Both the position numbers and the translations under genes were made by a program. Positions 45,158 to 53,937 of a stretch of DNA of 64,000 nt are shown piece after piece. Location of the stretch: the NCBI RefSeq assembly GCF_900111985.1, contig NZ_FOKI01000008.1, positions 62,001-126,000 on the forward strand. Direction: 5' to 3'. Source of the stretch: Clostridium frigidicarnis. GTDB taxonomy: Bacteria; Bacillota; Clostridia; Clostridiales; Clostridiaceae. The notes beneath the pieces are model-generated. The model did no database searches. It was not told where the DNA came from and worked only from the letters and a program-made list of their open reading frames with translations. Each line of letters opens with the position of its first letter. The first letter of the stretch is position 1.

Positions 45158-45928
45158 TTATATATTATTTTTTATGTATTTTAATAATTCATCATAGTAA
45201 ACAGCTTTGGGATGTAATCCATCAGGTTCATATAAATCCTCTCTACCATCTATTGTAGTAGTTGTATTTATACAATTAATCTCTAATGTTTTACACATTT
45301 CTTCTATAGCCTTATTAAACTCGTCAATTCTCTGTCTCGTAAGGCTCTTATTTTTCACCTTTGAACTTGTAGGTAAAATTGACTCAATGTATATCTTAGT
45401 ATTAGGAAGTTTTTCTTTTAAACATGAAATTAAAGATGTATATTCCCTAATAAAATCTCTACTCTTATCAAATGTCTCTAAATCATTCATTCCATATAAT
45501 AAAAAAACTTCATTTGGATTTTTCTCCATGACCTTGTCCACATTTTTCTTAGCACCAACAACATTTTGACCTTTTACAGCAACAACTCTTGAAGAATCTA
45601 TTGCTTTATAGAAACTCATCCCTTCCGTTATTGAATCTCCCATAAATACTGAATTTTCAAAATACTCCTCATTACTTAAATTAGGATCTTTTTTATTTTT
45701 TTCAGCTTCAGCTTTTTCATTTACAGCAAATACTTCTTTTTCTATTGCTTCCATATCTTTATTTTCTAACCCCTTAAGAGTCAAATATCCATTTTCTATA
45801 TCCTGTTTTTCTCTTTTAGTATTTATGTAGCTTTTTGTCATAATTACCCCTGTTGCTATGACAATTAATGCAAAAGAAACTAAAAGATATCTCTGTTCAA
45901 ATCTTTTTTTTCTCCTCTTCTTTTTCAT
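45158..45928 (-). CDS. SGNH/GDSL hydrolase, membrane-anchored
   Basis: This 256-residue protein has a basic N-terminus and one membrane helix (LLVSFALIVIATGVIMTKSY) followed by an SGNH domain. Block I is SVFMGDSITEGMSF, block III is LYGMNDLETF, and block V is EPDGLHPKAVY, giving Ser, Asp and His. It may remove or transfer acyl groups on the same wall polymer that the MBOAT modifies. It is the first gene of the cluster, with GAGGAGAG before the ATG. Confidence 0.88.
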   Translation of the reverse strand: MKKKRRKKRFEQRYLLVSFALIVIATGVIMTKSYINTKREKQDIENGYLTLKGLENKDMEAIEKEVFAVNEKAEAEKNKKDPNLSNEEYFENSVFMGDSITEGMSFYKAIDSSRVVAVKGQNVVGAKKNVDKVMEKNPNEVFLLYGMNDLETFDKSRDFIREYTSLISCLKEKLPNTKIYIESILPTSSKVKNKSLTRQRIDEFNKAIEEMCKTLEINCINTTTTIDGREDLYEPDGLHPKAVYYDELLKYIKNNI

Positions 45929-46148
45929 TTTTCTCTCCTCTATTTTGCTATAATTCTACATTATCAATTATAATCATAAATATCTTATTTTTGTTAAATT
46001 TTTATTACATTAGCATAATTTTTATTAAAAGCATTCTATTTCATGGTATTTATGTATAAATTTCAATATTTTAATTTATACATTTATTACTTTTGTATAC
46101 CAATATATAGTATCATATTATTTTATATATTTACAAAATAAATATATA
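45929..46148. other. Intergenic region upstream of the SGNH gene
   Basis: With the terminator at 46149-46198, the gap to the next gene is about 400 bases. It is very A+T-rich, probably holds the acylation-cluster promoter, and contains no recognisable gene. Confidence 0.35.
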
Positions 46149-46198
46149 AAATAAAACAATAAAAAAGCCCCTAATAGAGACTTTTTATTGTTTTATTT
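46149..46198 (-). terminator. Long-stem terminator downstream of the DUF3892 gene
   Basis: AAATAAAACAATAAAAA (46149-46165) and its complement (46182-46198) form a 17-bp A-T stem with a loop containing GCCCCTAATAGAGAC. It ends the leftward unit at 46330-46629. Confidence 0.65.
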
Positions 46199-46329
46199 AA
46201 ATAGTTACTATGCTTTTTATTTTAAAACCTACTAGGTGTGAATGAGTTTAATATTAAGTAACATCTTTTAGCTATTAAATTAACATTATAGAATAACATA
46301 AATTCTATAATGGAAATCAGTTAAGATTG

Positions 46330-46629
46330 TTAATCTGATATAACTGGTAGACTACTTAAATTATTTCCCTCTGTTTCATCTGGTAAACTTCTAAGATATT
46401 CTTCCCCTTCTCTAGTAGCTACAGCTACACCTTGTATTTCACCTTGTTTAGCTAAGGCTATACCTTCTTCTTTTGAAATTTTTTCACCATTTGAAAGTTC
46501 GTAACCAACAACCTCTCCTGAATGCTTAACCAGTTTTGTTATAAATTTAGCATCACTTTTAGGTGTTGGAACTTCCTTGTTAATATTCTTAGGTAAATTT
46601 CCTATCATTCCATCATTTAAATTATTCAT
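46330..46629 (-). CDS. DUF3892-domain protein
   Basis: This 99-residue soluble protein has the DUF3892 core KFITKLVKHSGEVVGYELSN followed by GEKISKEEGIALAKQGEI and GVAVATREGEEYLRSLPD. The fold is small and the family has no established function. The N-terminus MNNLNDGMIGNLPKNINK and the tail LSSLPVISD are low-complexity. The start has AGGAGGTAAAATTTT upstream. It stands alone between ldh and the acylation cluster. Confidence 0.78.
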   Translation of the reverse strand: MNNLNDGMIGNLPKNINKEVPTPKSDAKFITKLVKHSGEVVGYELSNGEKISKEEGIALAKQGEIQGVAVATREGEEYLRSLPDETEGNNLSSLPVISD

Positions 46630-46710
46630 AAAATTTTACCTCCTAATATCTATTTAATATTAAATTATCCATAGGCAAACATATTTATGCATCTAAATGA
46701 CAAGCAGTAT

Positions 46711-47649
46711 CTATTTAAAATTTATACTTTTTAAAACACCTTTTAAAACATCAACAGAATTCTTTAATTTTAGTTTTTCTTCTTCCTCTAAATCTATTTC
46801 TAGTAGCTTTTCCACACCATTTTCTGATATTATAGCTGGTACTCCTATATATACATCATCAACGCCGTACATATTTTCAACATAGGATGAAACTGTTAAA
46901 ATTGACTTTTCATTTCTTGCAATGGCTTCACATATTCTAGTTACAGCTATTGCTACTGCATAATATGTAGCTCCTTTTTTGTTAAGAACTTCATATCCAG
47001 CATTTTTAACATCTTTTTCTATAATATCTTCTAATCCTTTATCCCATGGCAAATCCATTTGTTTTGCAAATTCATTTATTGGTAAATTAGATACTCTAGT
47101 TGAACTCCATGTTGCAAGTTCAGAATCTCCATGTTCACCAATTATATATGAATGTATGTTACGTCCATCTATTCCCATATACTTTCCTAAAAGAGTTCTT
47201 AACCTTGCTGTATCTAATACTGTTCCTGAACCTATAACTCTTTCCTTTGGGAAACCTGATAATTTATAAGTTATATAGGATAATACATCTACTGGATTAG
47301 CTACTACTAAAAATATAGCATTAGGGCTTTGTTTTGCAAGTTCTGGCACAAAACTTTTAAATATTTGATAGTTTTTAGATATTAAATCTAGTCTTGTTTC
47401 CCCAGGTTTTTGAGTTGCTCCAGCTGTTATTATTATAATATCTGAATCTTTTGTATCCTGTAAAGTTCCTAAAATAACATCAACAGGTTTTAAAAGAGAA
47501 CTACCATGCATTAAATCAAGAACCTCTCCCATAGCTTTTTCCTGATTTACATCATTTAAAACTATTTGAGATGATATTCCTTTTTGAAGTAATGCAAAGG
47601 CTGTTGTTGCTCCTACTGCTCCTGCTCCTATTATTGATATCTTTCTCAT
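46711..47649 (-). CDS. ldh: L-lactate dehydrogenase
   Basis: This 312-residue NAD-dependent enzyme reduces pyruvate to lactate. It has the Rossmann motif ISIIGAGAVGATTAFALL, the substrate-loop arginine in AGATQKPGETRLDLI, VANPVDVLSYITYKLSG and the catalytic histidine in IIGEHGDSELATWSS. The ATG at 47649 follows AAGGAGTGG; an upstream start at 47670 is rejected. It makes lactate, whereas lctBCD at 25-29 kb consumes it, so the two should be regulated in opposite ways. Malate dehydrogenase is less likely because of the loop sequence. Confidence 0.93.
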   Translation of the reverse strand: MRKISIIGAGAVGATTAFALLQKGISSQIVLNDVNQEKAMGEVLDLMHGSSLLKPVDVILGTLQDTKDSDIIIITAGATQKPGETRLDLISKNYQIFKSFVPELAKQSPNAIFLVVANPVDVLSYITYKLSGFPKERVIGSGTVLDTARLRTLLGKYMGIDGRNIHSYIIGEHGDSELATWSSTRVSNLPINEFAKQMDLPWDKGLEDIIEKDVKNAGYEVLNKKGATYYAVAIAVTRICEAIARNEKSILTVSSYVENMYGVDDVYIGVPAIISENGVEKLLEIDLEEEEKLKLKNSVDVLKGVLKSINFK

Positions 47650-48003
47650 ATTATCCACTCCTTCTTCCACTGCTGTATATTAATCATATATATTTTACTT
47701 CAATATAATCTAATTTATCTTTTGCTAATACACTGAATATTATTTAATATTATTATAAAATTTTATGTACAAACTTAGCAAACACTCTATTACTTGATTT
47801 TCAATCATATTATAATATATCCCCTGAACTAAATGAAACTACTTTTCATTTAGTTATAATCTTCAATATTGCAACGTTTACTCTATACGAATCACTATTT
47901 ATTATTTTATAATATTAATTATTCCTATTTTCTTCTTTTATTTTACATTTTATGAAGGGTTTTTGTGTATTATATAGAATTTTAATTAGAGGAGGTGATA
48001 TTT
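47650..48003. promoter_or_regulatory. Divergent promoter region with an 11-bp inverted repeat
   Basis: AACTAAATGAA (47827-47837) and TTCATTTAGTT (47845-47855) are perfect complements midway between the divergent ldh and zinc-ribbon genes. The dyad is a candidate shared operator. The rest of the 354 bases is promoter-like and has no coding sequence that I see. Confidence 0.45.
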
Positions 48004-48141
48004 ATGTATCATACTGGAGAAAAGCCAGGTAAGGGAAGTTATAAATGTACTGTCTGTGGAGAAATAGTAAATCTTGATCAAGATAGTGACACTTTACCAC
48101 CATGTCCACGCTGCCATAAAACAGATTATGAAAAAATGTAA
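48004..48141 (+). CDS. Small zinc-ribbon (rubredoxin-like) protein
   Basis: This 45-residue protein reads MYHTGEKPGKGSYKCTVCGE at its start and DSDTLPPCPRCHKTDYEKM at its end. Two CxxC pairs (CTVC and CPRC) form a zinc ribbon or rubredoxin-type knuckle. The start has a perfect AGGAGGTGATATTT upstream, and a textbook terminator follows the stop, so it is a well-expressed single gene. Similar small proteins occur widely in Firmicutes; the function is not known. Confidence 0.85.
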   Translation: MYHTGEKPGKGSYKCTVCGEIVNLDQDSDTLPPCPRCHKTDYEKM

Positions 48142-48142
48142 A

Positions 48143-48174
48143 AATCAGGAGGGCTATAAATCCTCCTGATTTTT
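48143..48174 (+). terminator. Terminator of the zinc-ribbon gene
   Basis: AATCAGGAGG (48143-48152) and CCTCCTGATT (48162-48171) form a perfect 10-bp stem followed by TTTTT. Confidence 0.92.
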
Positions 48175-48205
48175 CACATAAAACATATCAAATTCATATT
48201 TTTAT

Positions 48206-48405
48206 TTAATATTAAGGTCCTTTTTTACTCTTCTTTCGTACTCTTTATCTGATTTTGTGAAATATTCTATAACTTTTAGTTGTATTTTTTTATTAACACA
48301 CCATAAGTGATTCACTAGATTATCTATTAAATGATCTCTTTCTTCATCACTATATGCCCTATACTTTTCTCCTGCTTAAGTGAAACCATCGGTTAAACTT
48401 ATTTT
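48206..48405 (-). pseudogene. Duplicated 3' fragment of a catalase gene
   Basis: About 200 bases match the last part of the intact catalase gene (50213-50412) at roughly nine of ten positions, covering the C-terminal 65 or so codons. In the reading frame the codon CAA of the intact gene (in DDFTQAGEKYRAY) is TAA here. The match stops abruptly at 48405 with no other catalase sequence upstream. It is a dead partial copy 2 kb from the real gene and in the same orientation. Confidence 0.88.
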
Positions 48406-48469
48406 ACTTAGTAAGTGCTTACTTGTTTAGATATTGTTTTATAATTATTATAACGAGTAACAAAAAAAA

Positions 48470-48492
48470 CCGGGATATAATTAATTACCCGG
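48470..48492 (-). terminator. Terminator of the ornithine cyclodeaminase gene
   Basis: CCGGG (48470-48474) and CCCGG (48488-48492) form a short G+C stem. On the minus strand it is followed by TTTTTTTTG. It lies 43 bases past the gene. Confidence 0.8.
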
Positions 48493-48534
48493 ATTTTTAA
48501 TTATAAAGTTGTTGCTGCAAATTTTCCTACTTTT

Positions 48535-49560
48535 TTATCTTAACATACCATATAAATTCTTAGGATTTTCCAATATCGGCACAAGAGATTGCGGTACACC
48601 TATATTTTCATCTTTGGCAATGTCATACATCAATCGTAAAATTGAAAAATCTTCTAAAGCGAAACCTACTGAATCGAAAATAGTAATTTCATCGGTCTTT
48701 CTGTCTATTGGCTTTCCAGTTTTAATTACATTCCAAATTTCAGTCACTTTAAATTCTTTATTCATATGCTGAATTTCTCCTTCTAGACGACTTTGAGGCT
48801 CAAACTCCACATAGACATCTCCCATATGAAGAATTTCTGAATCAAGTTCCGTTTTTCCTGGGCAATCTCCGCCAACGCCATTTATGTGCATACCAGGTTC
48901 CACCATATCTGGTGTAATGATTATAGCATTTTTCTTGTCTGCAGTAATAGTTGTTATAATATCAACATCTTTACATGCTTCTTTTGTGCTGTTACATTTT
49001 ATTAACTTAAGATTTTCTACATCTTTTAGATTGTCCATCAATTTGCCAGTAGCATTTGTGTCTACATCGTAGCAATAAATTTCTTCCACGCCTAATATGT
49101 GATGAAAACCAAGTGCTTGAAATTCACTTTGACATCCATTTCCAATTAGTGCCATTTTCTTCGGATTAGGTTTAGCCAAATACTTTGCAGCCATTACTGA
49201 GGTAGCTGCTGTACGAATAGCAGTTGTCAATGTCAATTCGCTTAAAAGCAAAGGAAATCCTGTTGATACTTCTGCTAAAAGACCGATAGCCATTACTGTT
49301 AAAAAGTTATGTTTAGGATTTTCTGGATGTCCATTCACATATTTAAATGAATAAGTCTCTGAATCACCTATAGGCATTAATTCGAGAACACCTACATCTG
49401 TGTGGTGTGCCGTTCTTGGAATTTTAGAAAAATCCTCCCAACGTCTATAGTCATCTTCTAAATATGGGATAAGACGCTCTATAATATTTTCAGGACCAAC
49501 TGATTTTAAATATTTAGCCATGGTAGGTAAATCAATATACCTTGTTTTTAAAGTTTCCAC
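48535..49560 (-). CDS. Ornithine cyclodeaminase family protein
   Basis: This 341-residue member of the ornithine cyclodeaminase/mu-crystallin family converts ornithine to proline and ammonia in its best-known form. It has the NAD-binding core KKMALIGNGCQSEFQALGFH and the active-site region TDVGVLELMPIGDSETYSFK with NGHPENPKHNFLT. The length and the acidic loop GDCPGKTELDSEIL fit the longer OCD subgroup. A GTG at 49560 is preferred, since GAGGGG lies eight bases upstream; 49569 sits too close. It is monocistronic with a near-consensus promoter and a cre-like site. Confidence 0.85.
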   Translation of the reverse strand: METLKTRYIDLPTMAKYLKSVGPENIIERLIPYLEDDYRRWEDFSKIPRTAHHTDVGVLELMPIGDSETYSFKYVNGHPENPKHNFLTVMAIGLLAEVSTGFPLLLSELTLTTAIRTAATSVMAAKYLAKPNPKKMALIGNGCQSEFQALGFHHILGVEEIYCYDVDTNATGKLMDNLKDVENLKLIKCNSTKEACKDVDIITTITADKKNAIIITPDMVEPGMHINGVGGDCPGKTELDSEILHMGDVYVEFEPQSRLEGEIQHMNKEFKVTEIWNVIKTGKPIDRKTDEITIFDSVGFALEDFSILRLMYDIAKDENIGVPQSLVPILENPKNLYGMLR

Positions 49561-49658
49561 ATTTAACACCCCTCATATAATTTTAAAATATTAACTCTCC
49601 AGCCGAATGATTGCAAAAAATACAAATGATGATGAACTTTCATAATCTAAAACTTGAT

Positions 49659-49716
49659 TTGAAAACGTTCATAATACTTACAATAATAATATACCAAAAT
49701 GTTAAACTTATGTCAA
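49659..49716 (-). promoter_or_regulatory. Near-consensus promoter and cre-like site of the ornithine cyclodeaminase gene
   Basis: On the minus strand TTGACA (49711-49716) and TATATT (49688-49693) are separated by 17 bases. TTGAAAACGTTCAT at 49659-49672 (plus-strand reading) fits the CcpA cre pattern WTGNAANCGNWNNCA and lies just after the expected transcription start. CcpA bound there would block transcription when sugars are present. Confidence 0.75.
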
Positions 49717-49792
49717 TAATTGTTAGCATAATATTTGTATATACAAAAAGCCGAACACTTTAAAATATAAAAAAGGGAAAGAAGAATTTATA

Positions 49793-49861
49793 ATGGCAGG
49801 AGGTCAAAAATAATATATAGAAGAATTTCAAAATAAGACAATTCTATTTGCTATGTGCTAA
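49793..49861 (+). pseudogene. Possible remnant of an IS3-type OrfA start
   Basis: ATG begins MAGGQK, then a TAA, then YIEEFQNKTILFAMC and stop. The pattern resembles the start of IS3-family OrfA or similar small DNA-binding proteins (M-GKRKYTEEFKN). It has a stop and is far too short. The call is weak. Confidence 0.3.
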
Positions 49862-49937
49862 ACTACTATTATCCATTATGTATATACCTCCTTGTAATTT
49901 AATTTTGGTCAAAAAACCTACTATTATCTTACAATGG

Positions 49938-50013
49938 AGGTATTGTTTTTTCCACTCATAGCTAAAATCTCTTTAGAACCACAGGTATAACCTGTGGTAT
50001 TCAAAACACAATG
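49938..50013 (+). repeat. Family C repeat, copy 2
   Basis: This 76-base sequence shares 62 positions with 20308-20383. Its centre is the perfect palindrome ACCACAGGT-ATA-ACCTGTGGT at 49978-49998. It lies in the 646-base gap between the ornithine cyclodeaminase and catalase genes, which otherwise holds the promoter above, a possible IS3 remnant and no gene. Confidence 0.75.
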
Positions 50014-50205
50014 AAAAGTACTTTAATTTTTGGAAAGTCATTTTGAGCTAATTTACATCCAGTGTCAAAGTAATGAATTCATTAAAATATAAGTTGCACT
50101 AAGTGTAATTTATTATCCTTAGTGTAAGATATCTGTTAATATTCCCCTCATTAAATCTTGATATAAAAAATACTTTTCACATATTGTCCATTTAATGAAT
50201 AAAAA

Positions 50206-51660
50206 CTATCTAATATTAAGACCCTTTTTTACTCTTATTCCGTACTCTTTATCTGCTTTTGTGAAATATTCTATAACTTTTAGTTGTATTTTTTTATCAA
50301 CACACCATAAGTCATTCACTAGATTATCTATTAAATGATCTCTTTCTTCATCACTATACGCCCTATACTTTTCTCCTGCTTGAGTGAAATCATCAGTTAA
50401 ACTTATTTTTTTTCTTTCAATTTTTCCTTCAGCAAAATCTGGTTTTACATCAAAGGAAGGATTTTCTCTTGGATTTCCATTATTTAAAGTGTTTGGCTCA
50501 TAATTAACATTTCCACTATTTGAATGATATCTCATAGGTCCATCTTGATGATTGTTTACAACTGGAACCTTAGGTCTATTAATTGGTAATTGTTTGAAAT
50601 TAGCTCCTATTCTATGGTGTTGCGTATCACTGTATGAGAATAATCTTCCTTGTAATAACTTATCATTTGAAGCTTCTATTCCTGGAATCAAATTTGCTGG
50701 ACAAAAGGCTGCTTGTTCAACTTCTTGAAAGAAATTTTTAGGGGCTTCTGTTAATGTAAGTTTTCCAACTTTCATTAATGGAAATTTGTCTTCTGGCCAA
50801 GTTTTCGTTGCATCTAATGGATCAAAACTTTGACATAATTCCTCATCTCTTTTCATAATTTGAACAAATAACTCATATTCAACAATTTCACATTTATTAA
50901 GGGTATCATATAAATCCCTTATAGCTACATCTGGATCAATTCCAGCTAATATTTGTGCTTCTTGTCTTGTTATAGTTTTAACACCAAGCATAGGTTTCCA
51001 ATGATATTTTACAAGTACTCTTTCTCCTTTTTTATTTACCCACACATATGTGTTTACTCCAAATCCCTCTATAGTTCTAAAGCTTTTAATAGTTCCCTTA
51101 TCTGAAAAAAGTAAGGTTATCATATGAGTAGCCTCTGGTGTATTAGATACAAAGTCCCAAAATCTATTAGGATCTGGAATATTTGTATCTGGAGATGGTT
51201 TAAAGGCATGAATTAAATCAGGAAATTTCATTGCATCTCTTATAAAGAAAACTGGTAAGTGATTCCCAACCAAATCATAGTTTCCCTCATCTGTGTAGAA
51301 TTTCACTGCAAATCCTCTTGGATCACGTGCTGTATCTGCTGAACCTTTTGAGCCTATTACTGTAGAAAACCTAACAAACACCGGAGTTTCTTTCTTTTCA
51401 TCATTTAGAAATTTTGCTGTTGTGTATCTTTCCATAGAATTATATAGCTTAAAATATCCATGTGCTCCTGCTCCCTTTGCATGTACTACCCTTTCTGGTA
51501 TTCTCTCTCTATCAAAGCTAGATAATTTTTCTATAAGTTGCACATCTTGAAGTAAAACTGGTCCTCTTTCACCTACTGTTAAAGAACTTTGATTATTTGC
51601 TATAGGTTCCCCTAAATCAGTAGTTAAGTAGGTTTCATTGCCTGAATTTTTGTTTTTCAT
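50206..51660 (-). CDS. katA: Catalase (monofunctional haem, clade 3 type)
   Basis: This 484-residue haem catalase breaks down hydrogen peroxide. Seen are the active-site histidine in RIPERVVHAKGAGAHGYF, the asparagine region in DLVGNHLPVFFIRD and the proximal haem tyrosine in GRLFSYSDTQHHRIG. Length fits small-subunit clade 3 enzymes. The ATG at 51660 follows GGAGGGACAC. A dead 3' copy lies at 48206-48405. The 12-bp palindrome ATATAATTATAT at 51672-51683, just before the ribosome site, may overlap the -10 region. Catalase in a Clostridium is usually tied to the PerR response; that link is not proven here. Confidence 0.95.
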   Translation of the reverse strand: MKNKNSGNETYLTTDLGEPIANNQSSLTVGERGPVLLQDVQLIEKLSSFDRERIPERVVHAKGAGAHGYFKLYNSMERYTTAKFLNDEKKETPVFVRFSTVIGSKGSADTARDPRGFAVKFYTDEGNYDLVGNHLPVFFIRDAMKFPDLIHAFKPSPDTNIPDPNRFWDFVSNTPEATHMITLLFSDKGTIKSFRTIEGFGVNTYVWVNKKGERVLVKYHWKPMLGVKTITRQEAQILAGIDPDVAIRDLYDTLNKCEIVEYELFVQIMKRDEELCQSFDPLDATKTWPEDKFPLMKVGKLTLTEAPKNFFQEVEQAAFCPANLIPGIEASNDKLLQGRLFSYSDTQHHRIGANFKQLPINRPKVPVVNNHQDGPMRYHSNSGNVNYEPNTLNNGNPRENPSFDVKPDFAEGKIERKKISLTDDFTQAGEKYRAYSDEERDHLIDNLVNDLWCVDKKIQLKVIEYFTKADKEYGIRVKKGLNIR

Positions 51661-51751
51661 GTGTCCCTCCAATATAATTATATACGCTATAGTATATTAA
51701 TATTTACTCAGAATGTTATTTATGTAAATATTAATATATAAATTTCAACAT

Positions 51752-51817
51752 AAAAAGCATTGCTCATTTCGTTTTAGATTCAAAATAAATCAAAAATGAA
51801 ATTTAACAATGCTTTTT
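51752..51817 (-). terminator. Terminator of the pfoR gene
   Basis: AAAAAGCATTG (51752-51762) pairs with CAATGCTTTTT (51807-51817), with more pairing inside (ATTTCGTTTT with AAAAATGAAAT). It lies about 110 bases beyond the pfoR stop. Just beyond it, GGCTAAGTATTAGC (51820-51833) matches a piece of the family B repeat. Confidence 0.75.
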
Positions 51818-51925
51818 ACGGCTAAGTATTAGCTGAAACATAATATTTAGGGTAATTTATATTAAATTGAAGTTAGCTTTTTAATTATTTTTCAAATTTT
51901 TCTATTTCATTATATTCATAAAAGT

Positions 51926-52981
51926 TTAAGATATCTCTCTTTTAACTTTCACTTCATTATTAAATTGATTATCCTCTGAGTTATCATTATTTCTTGCAAA
52001 GCCTTTAAAGACAACTGATCCCACAAGACCGCCTATTGTACCACCTATTATTGCAAAGAAAAGAGCTATAAGAACTGTTTTGGGATTATTAAACCCAAAT
52101 GGAGCTAAAAGCCCTGGTATTGGTGATGCTGTTCCAGGTGCATTGTTTATTATATTAAAGTATGCTGCTGATAGTCCTGCTAATCCACCACCTAAAATGT
52201 TTGATCCATATATAGGAATTGGATTTTTCGTTACTATAGGTGCTTGAGTCAAAGGTTCCAACATAACAGCTATTATATTACTTTTATTACCAAGTTTAAG
52301 TCTTTTAAAAATAATTCCATTTGTAAATGATCCTCCAACACAAGCCAGCGCTGAAATTCCCATTGCTAACCCTTGTAACCCAAGCATGGCTGTTACTGCC
52401 ATAGAGCTTAGAGGTGATGTACAAGTAACTTTCATTATTCCACCAAGTAAGAATCCCATTACTAGTGGAGATTGTTGTGCTGCTACTGATATCATTTGTC
52501 CAATATTAACCAATGTAGCATTAACTATAGGATCTACCCCAAATGCTATAAATCTTGCAAGAGGGGCTATTAATAATGCACCTAATATAGTATTTAATCC
52601 TTCTGGTAATTTTTTATCAAATACTGGTGCTATAAGTCCTATAATATAGCCTGCTATAAATCCTGGTAATATTCCATAACCACCTAATGCTGCACCTGCT
52701 ACAACTGCATAAATTGGATTTACACCCATAGATATTGGTACTAAGATTGCTGCTGCTACGCCTCCCATAGATCCTGCTACTGATCCTACTTCTCCTAAAA
52801 AAGCAAAATTCAGAAAATCCCCACTTATATATTTATGAATAGCCTCAACTAAAAAAGTTGCCACCGCTGCGTTTGCTAGTCCTGACATAGCTTTGCTTCC
52901 CTTAGGAGCCTTAAAACTGAATAATGAAAATAGCCCTAATGTAAATAGCAAGAGACCCATTCCCTTTAAAATTTCTATCAT
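51926..52981 (-). CDS. pfoR: PfoR-like PTS EIIC-type membrane protein
   Basis: This 351-residue protein has nine or ten membrane helices rich in glycine and alanine (EVGSVAGSMGGVAAAILVPI; GLANAAVATFLVEAIHKYIS). It matches the COG3641/PfoR group, EIIC-like proteins without attached EIIA or EIIB domains. PfoR was named as an activator of perfringolysin expression in C. perfringens. No toxin gene is in this window. The start at 52981 follows GAGGAGGAAG. It lies 143 bases downstream of a GlnK/GlnL-like two-component pair on the same strand, which may control it. Confidence 0.85.
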   Translation of the reverse strand: MIEILKGMGLLLFTLGLFSLFSFKAPKGSKAMSGLANAAVATFLVEAIHKYISGDFLNFAFLGEVGSVAGSMGGVAAAILVPISMGVNPIYAVVAGAALGGYGILPGFIAGYIIGLIAPVFDKKLPEGLNTILGALLIAPLARFIAFGVDPIVNATLVNIGQMISVAAQQSPLVMGFLLGGIMKVTCTSPLSSMAVTAMLGLQGLAMGISALACVGGSFTNGIIFKRLKLGNKSNIIAVMLEPLTQAPIVTKNPIPIYGSNILGGGLAGLSAAYFNIINNAPGTASPIPGLLAPFGFNNPKTVLIALFFAIIGGTIGGLVGSVVFKGFARNNDNSEDNQFNNEVKVKREIS

Positions 52982-53124
52982 ATGAAACTTCCTCCTCTTC
53001 AACTTCTCGATTGGTTAATTTTCTGAATTTATTGATTATTCAAATTGTATAAGCTGAATTTCAAAAAGTTTCAAAAAGTATCAAAAAGCATCTTTGTTAT
53101 AATTATAACAATTTCAAATAACCC

Positions 53125-53937
53125 TTATTTATCAATGTAATAGCTTACGCCTTCCAAAAATTTCTTGACGTTAACTGACCCCCTTTCTGAATTTTTACCT
53201 CTTATATAATCCATTTCTTTTTTTACTTCCTCAAAGCTAAAAATAGAATTTGAAAATTCCACAAAAGTATCATTCATATAATCTTCCAATCCTAGATTGG
53301 CAATATTATTTAAAGCTACAAAGGCAGTTCTTCTTATTCTTTGTTCTATTGATTTAGGTTTGTCTGATATGCCCTGAAATAATTCCTTAAGTGTATATGA
53401 GTCTCTTGATGTATTTTCTAAGATATACTCTATACTTTTTATTATATCTTCACATCCTACCTCTCCTAATATACCTAGCTTCTTCATTATATTTTTAATT
53501 TTATATATACAATCATCCTCATCTTCTTTTTTTAATATAGAATCTATATTTCCTAATTTCTTCTTCATGAGTTGACTGTTAATTATTTTTTTCAAAACTG
53601 CTCTAACTTCAACTGCATTTATAGGCTTACTTATATAGAATTCAACTCCATTTTCGTATGCTTTAGCTATCATGTCTTTAGAGGACACTTGAGAAAGCAT
53701 TATGTATTGAATATTGGGGTATTTATCCTTATATTCTTTTACTAGATGTAACCCATCCTTTCCAGGCATTAAAAGATCTACAATAACAATGTCTGGTTTT
53801 TCTTTACTTATTATATCACCTCCATCATATCCATTTAAAGTGTTTCCTTCTATTACCTCTCCTAGGCATTCATGATTTATTATTTTATTAAGAATCCTAT
53901 GAACATTTATATCATCATCTATTATCAATATTCTCAA
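53125..53937 (-). CDS. Response regulator with YcbB/GlnL-type output domain
   Basis: This 270-residue protein has a receiver domain with RILIIDDDINVHRIL, the phosphorylation aspartate in IVIVDLLMPGKDG near residue 56, and lysine in FYISKPINAVEV. The C-terminal half (KIKNIMKKLGILGEVGCEDI, then SIEQRIRRTAFVALNNIANL) is a YcbB-type DNA-binding domain, as in B. subtilis GlnL. Its start overlaps the stop of the kinase gene by four bases. In Bacillus the pair senses glutamine; the signal here is unknown. Confidence 0.88.
   Translation of the reverse strand: MRILIIDDDINVHRILNKIINHECLGEVIEGNTLNGYDGGDIISKEKPDIVIVDLLMPGKDGLHLVKEYKDKYPNIQYIMLSQVSSKDMIAKAYENGVEFYISKPINAVEVRAVLKKIINSQLMKKKLGNIDSILKKEDEDDCIYKIKNIMKKLGILGEVGCEDIIKSIEYILENTSRDSYTLKELFQGISDKPKSIEQRIRRTAFVALNNIANLGLEDYMNDTFVEFSNSIFSFEEVKKEMDYIRGKNSERGSVNVKKFLEGVSYYIDK

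Noticed and set aside
51661-51720. PerR box before the catalase gene
   Set aside because: There is a palindrome ATATAATTATAT but it does not fit the TTATAATNATTATAA pattern well, so it is noted only within the catalase entry.
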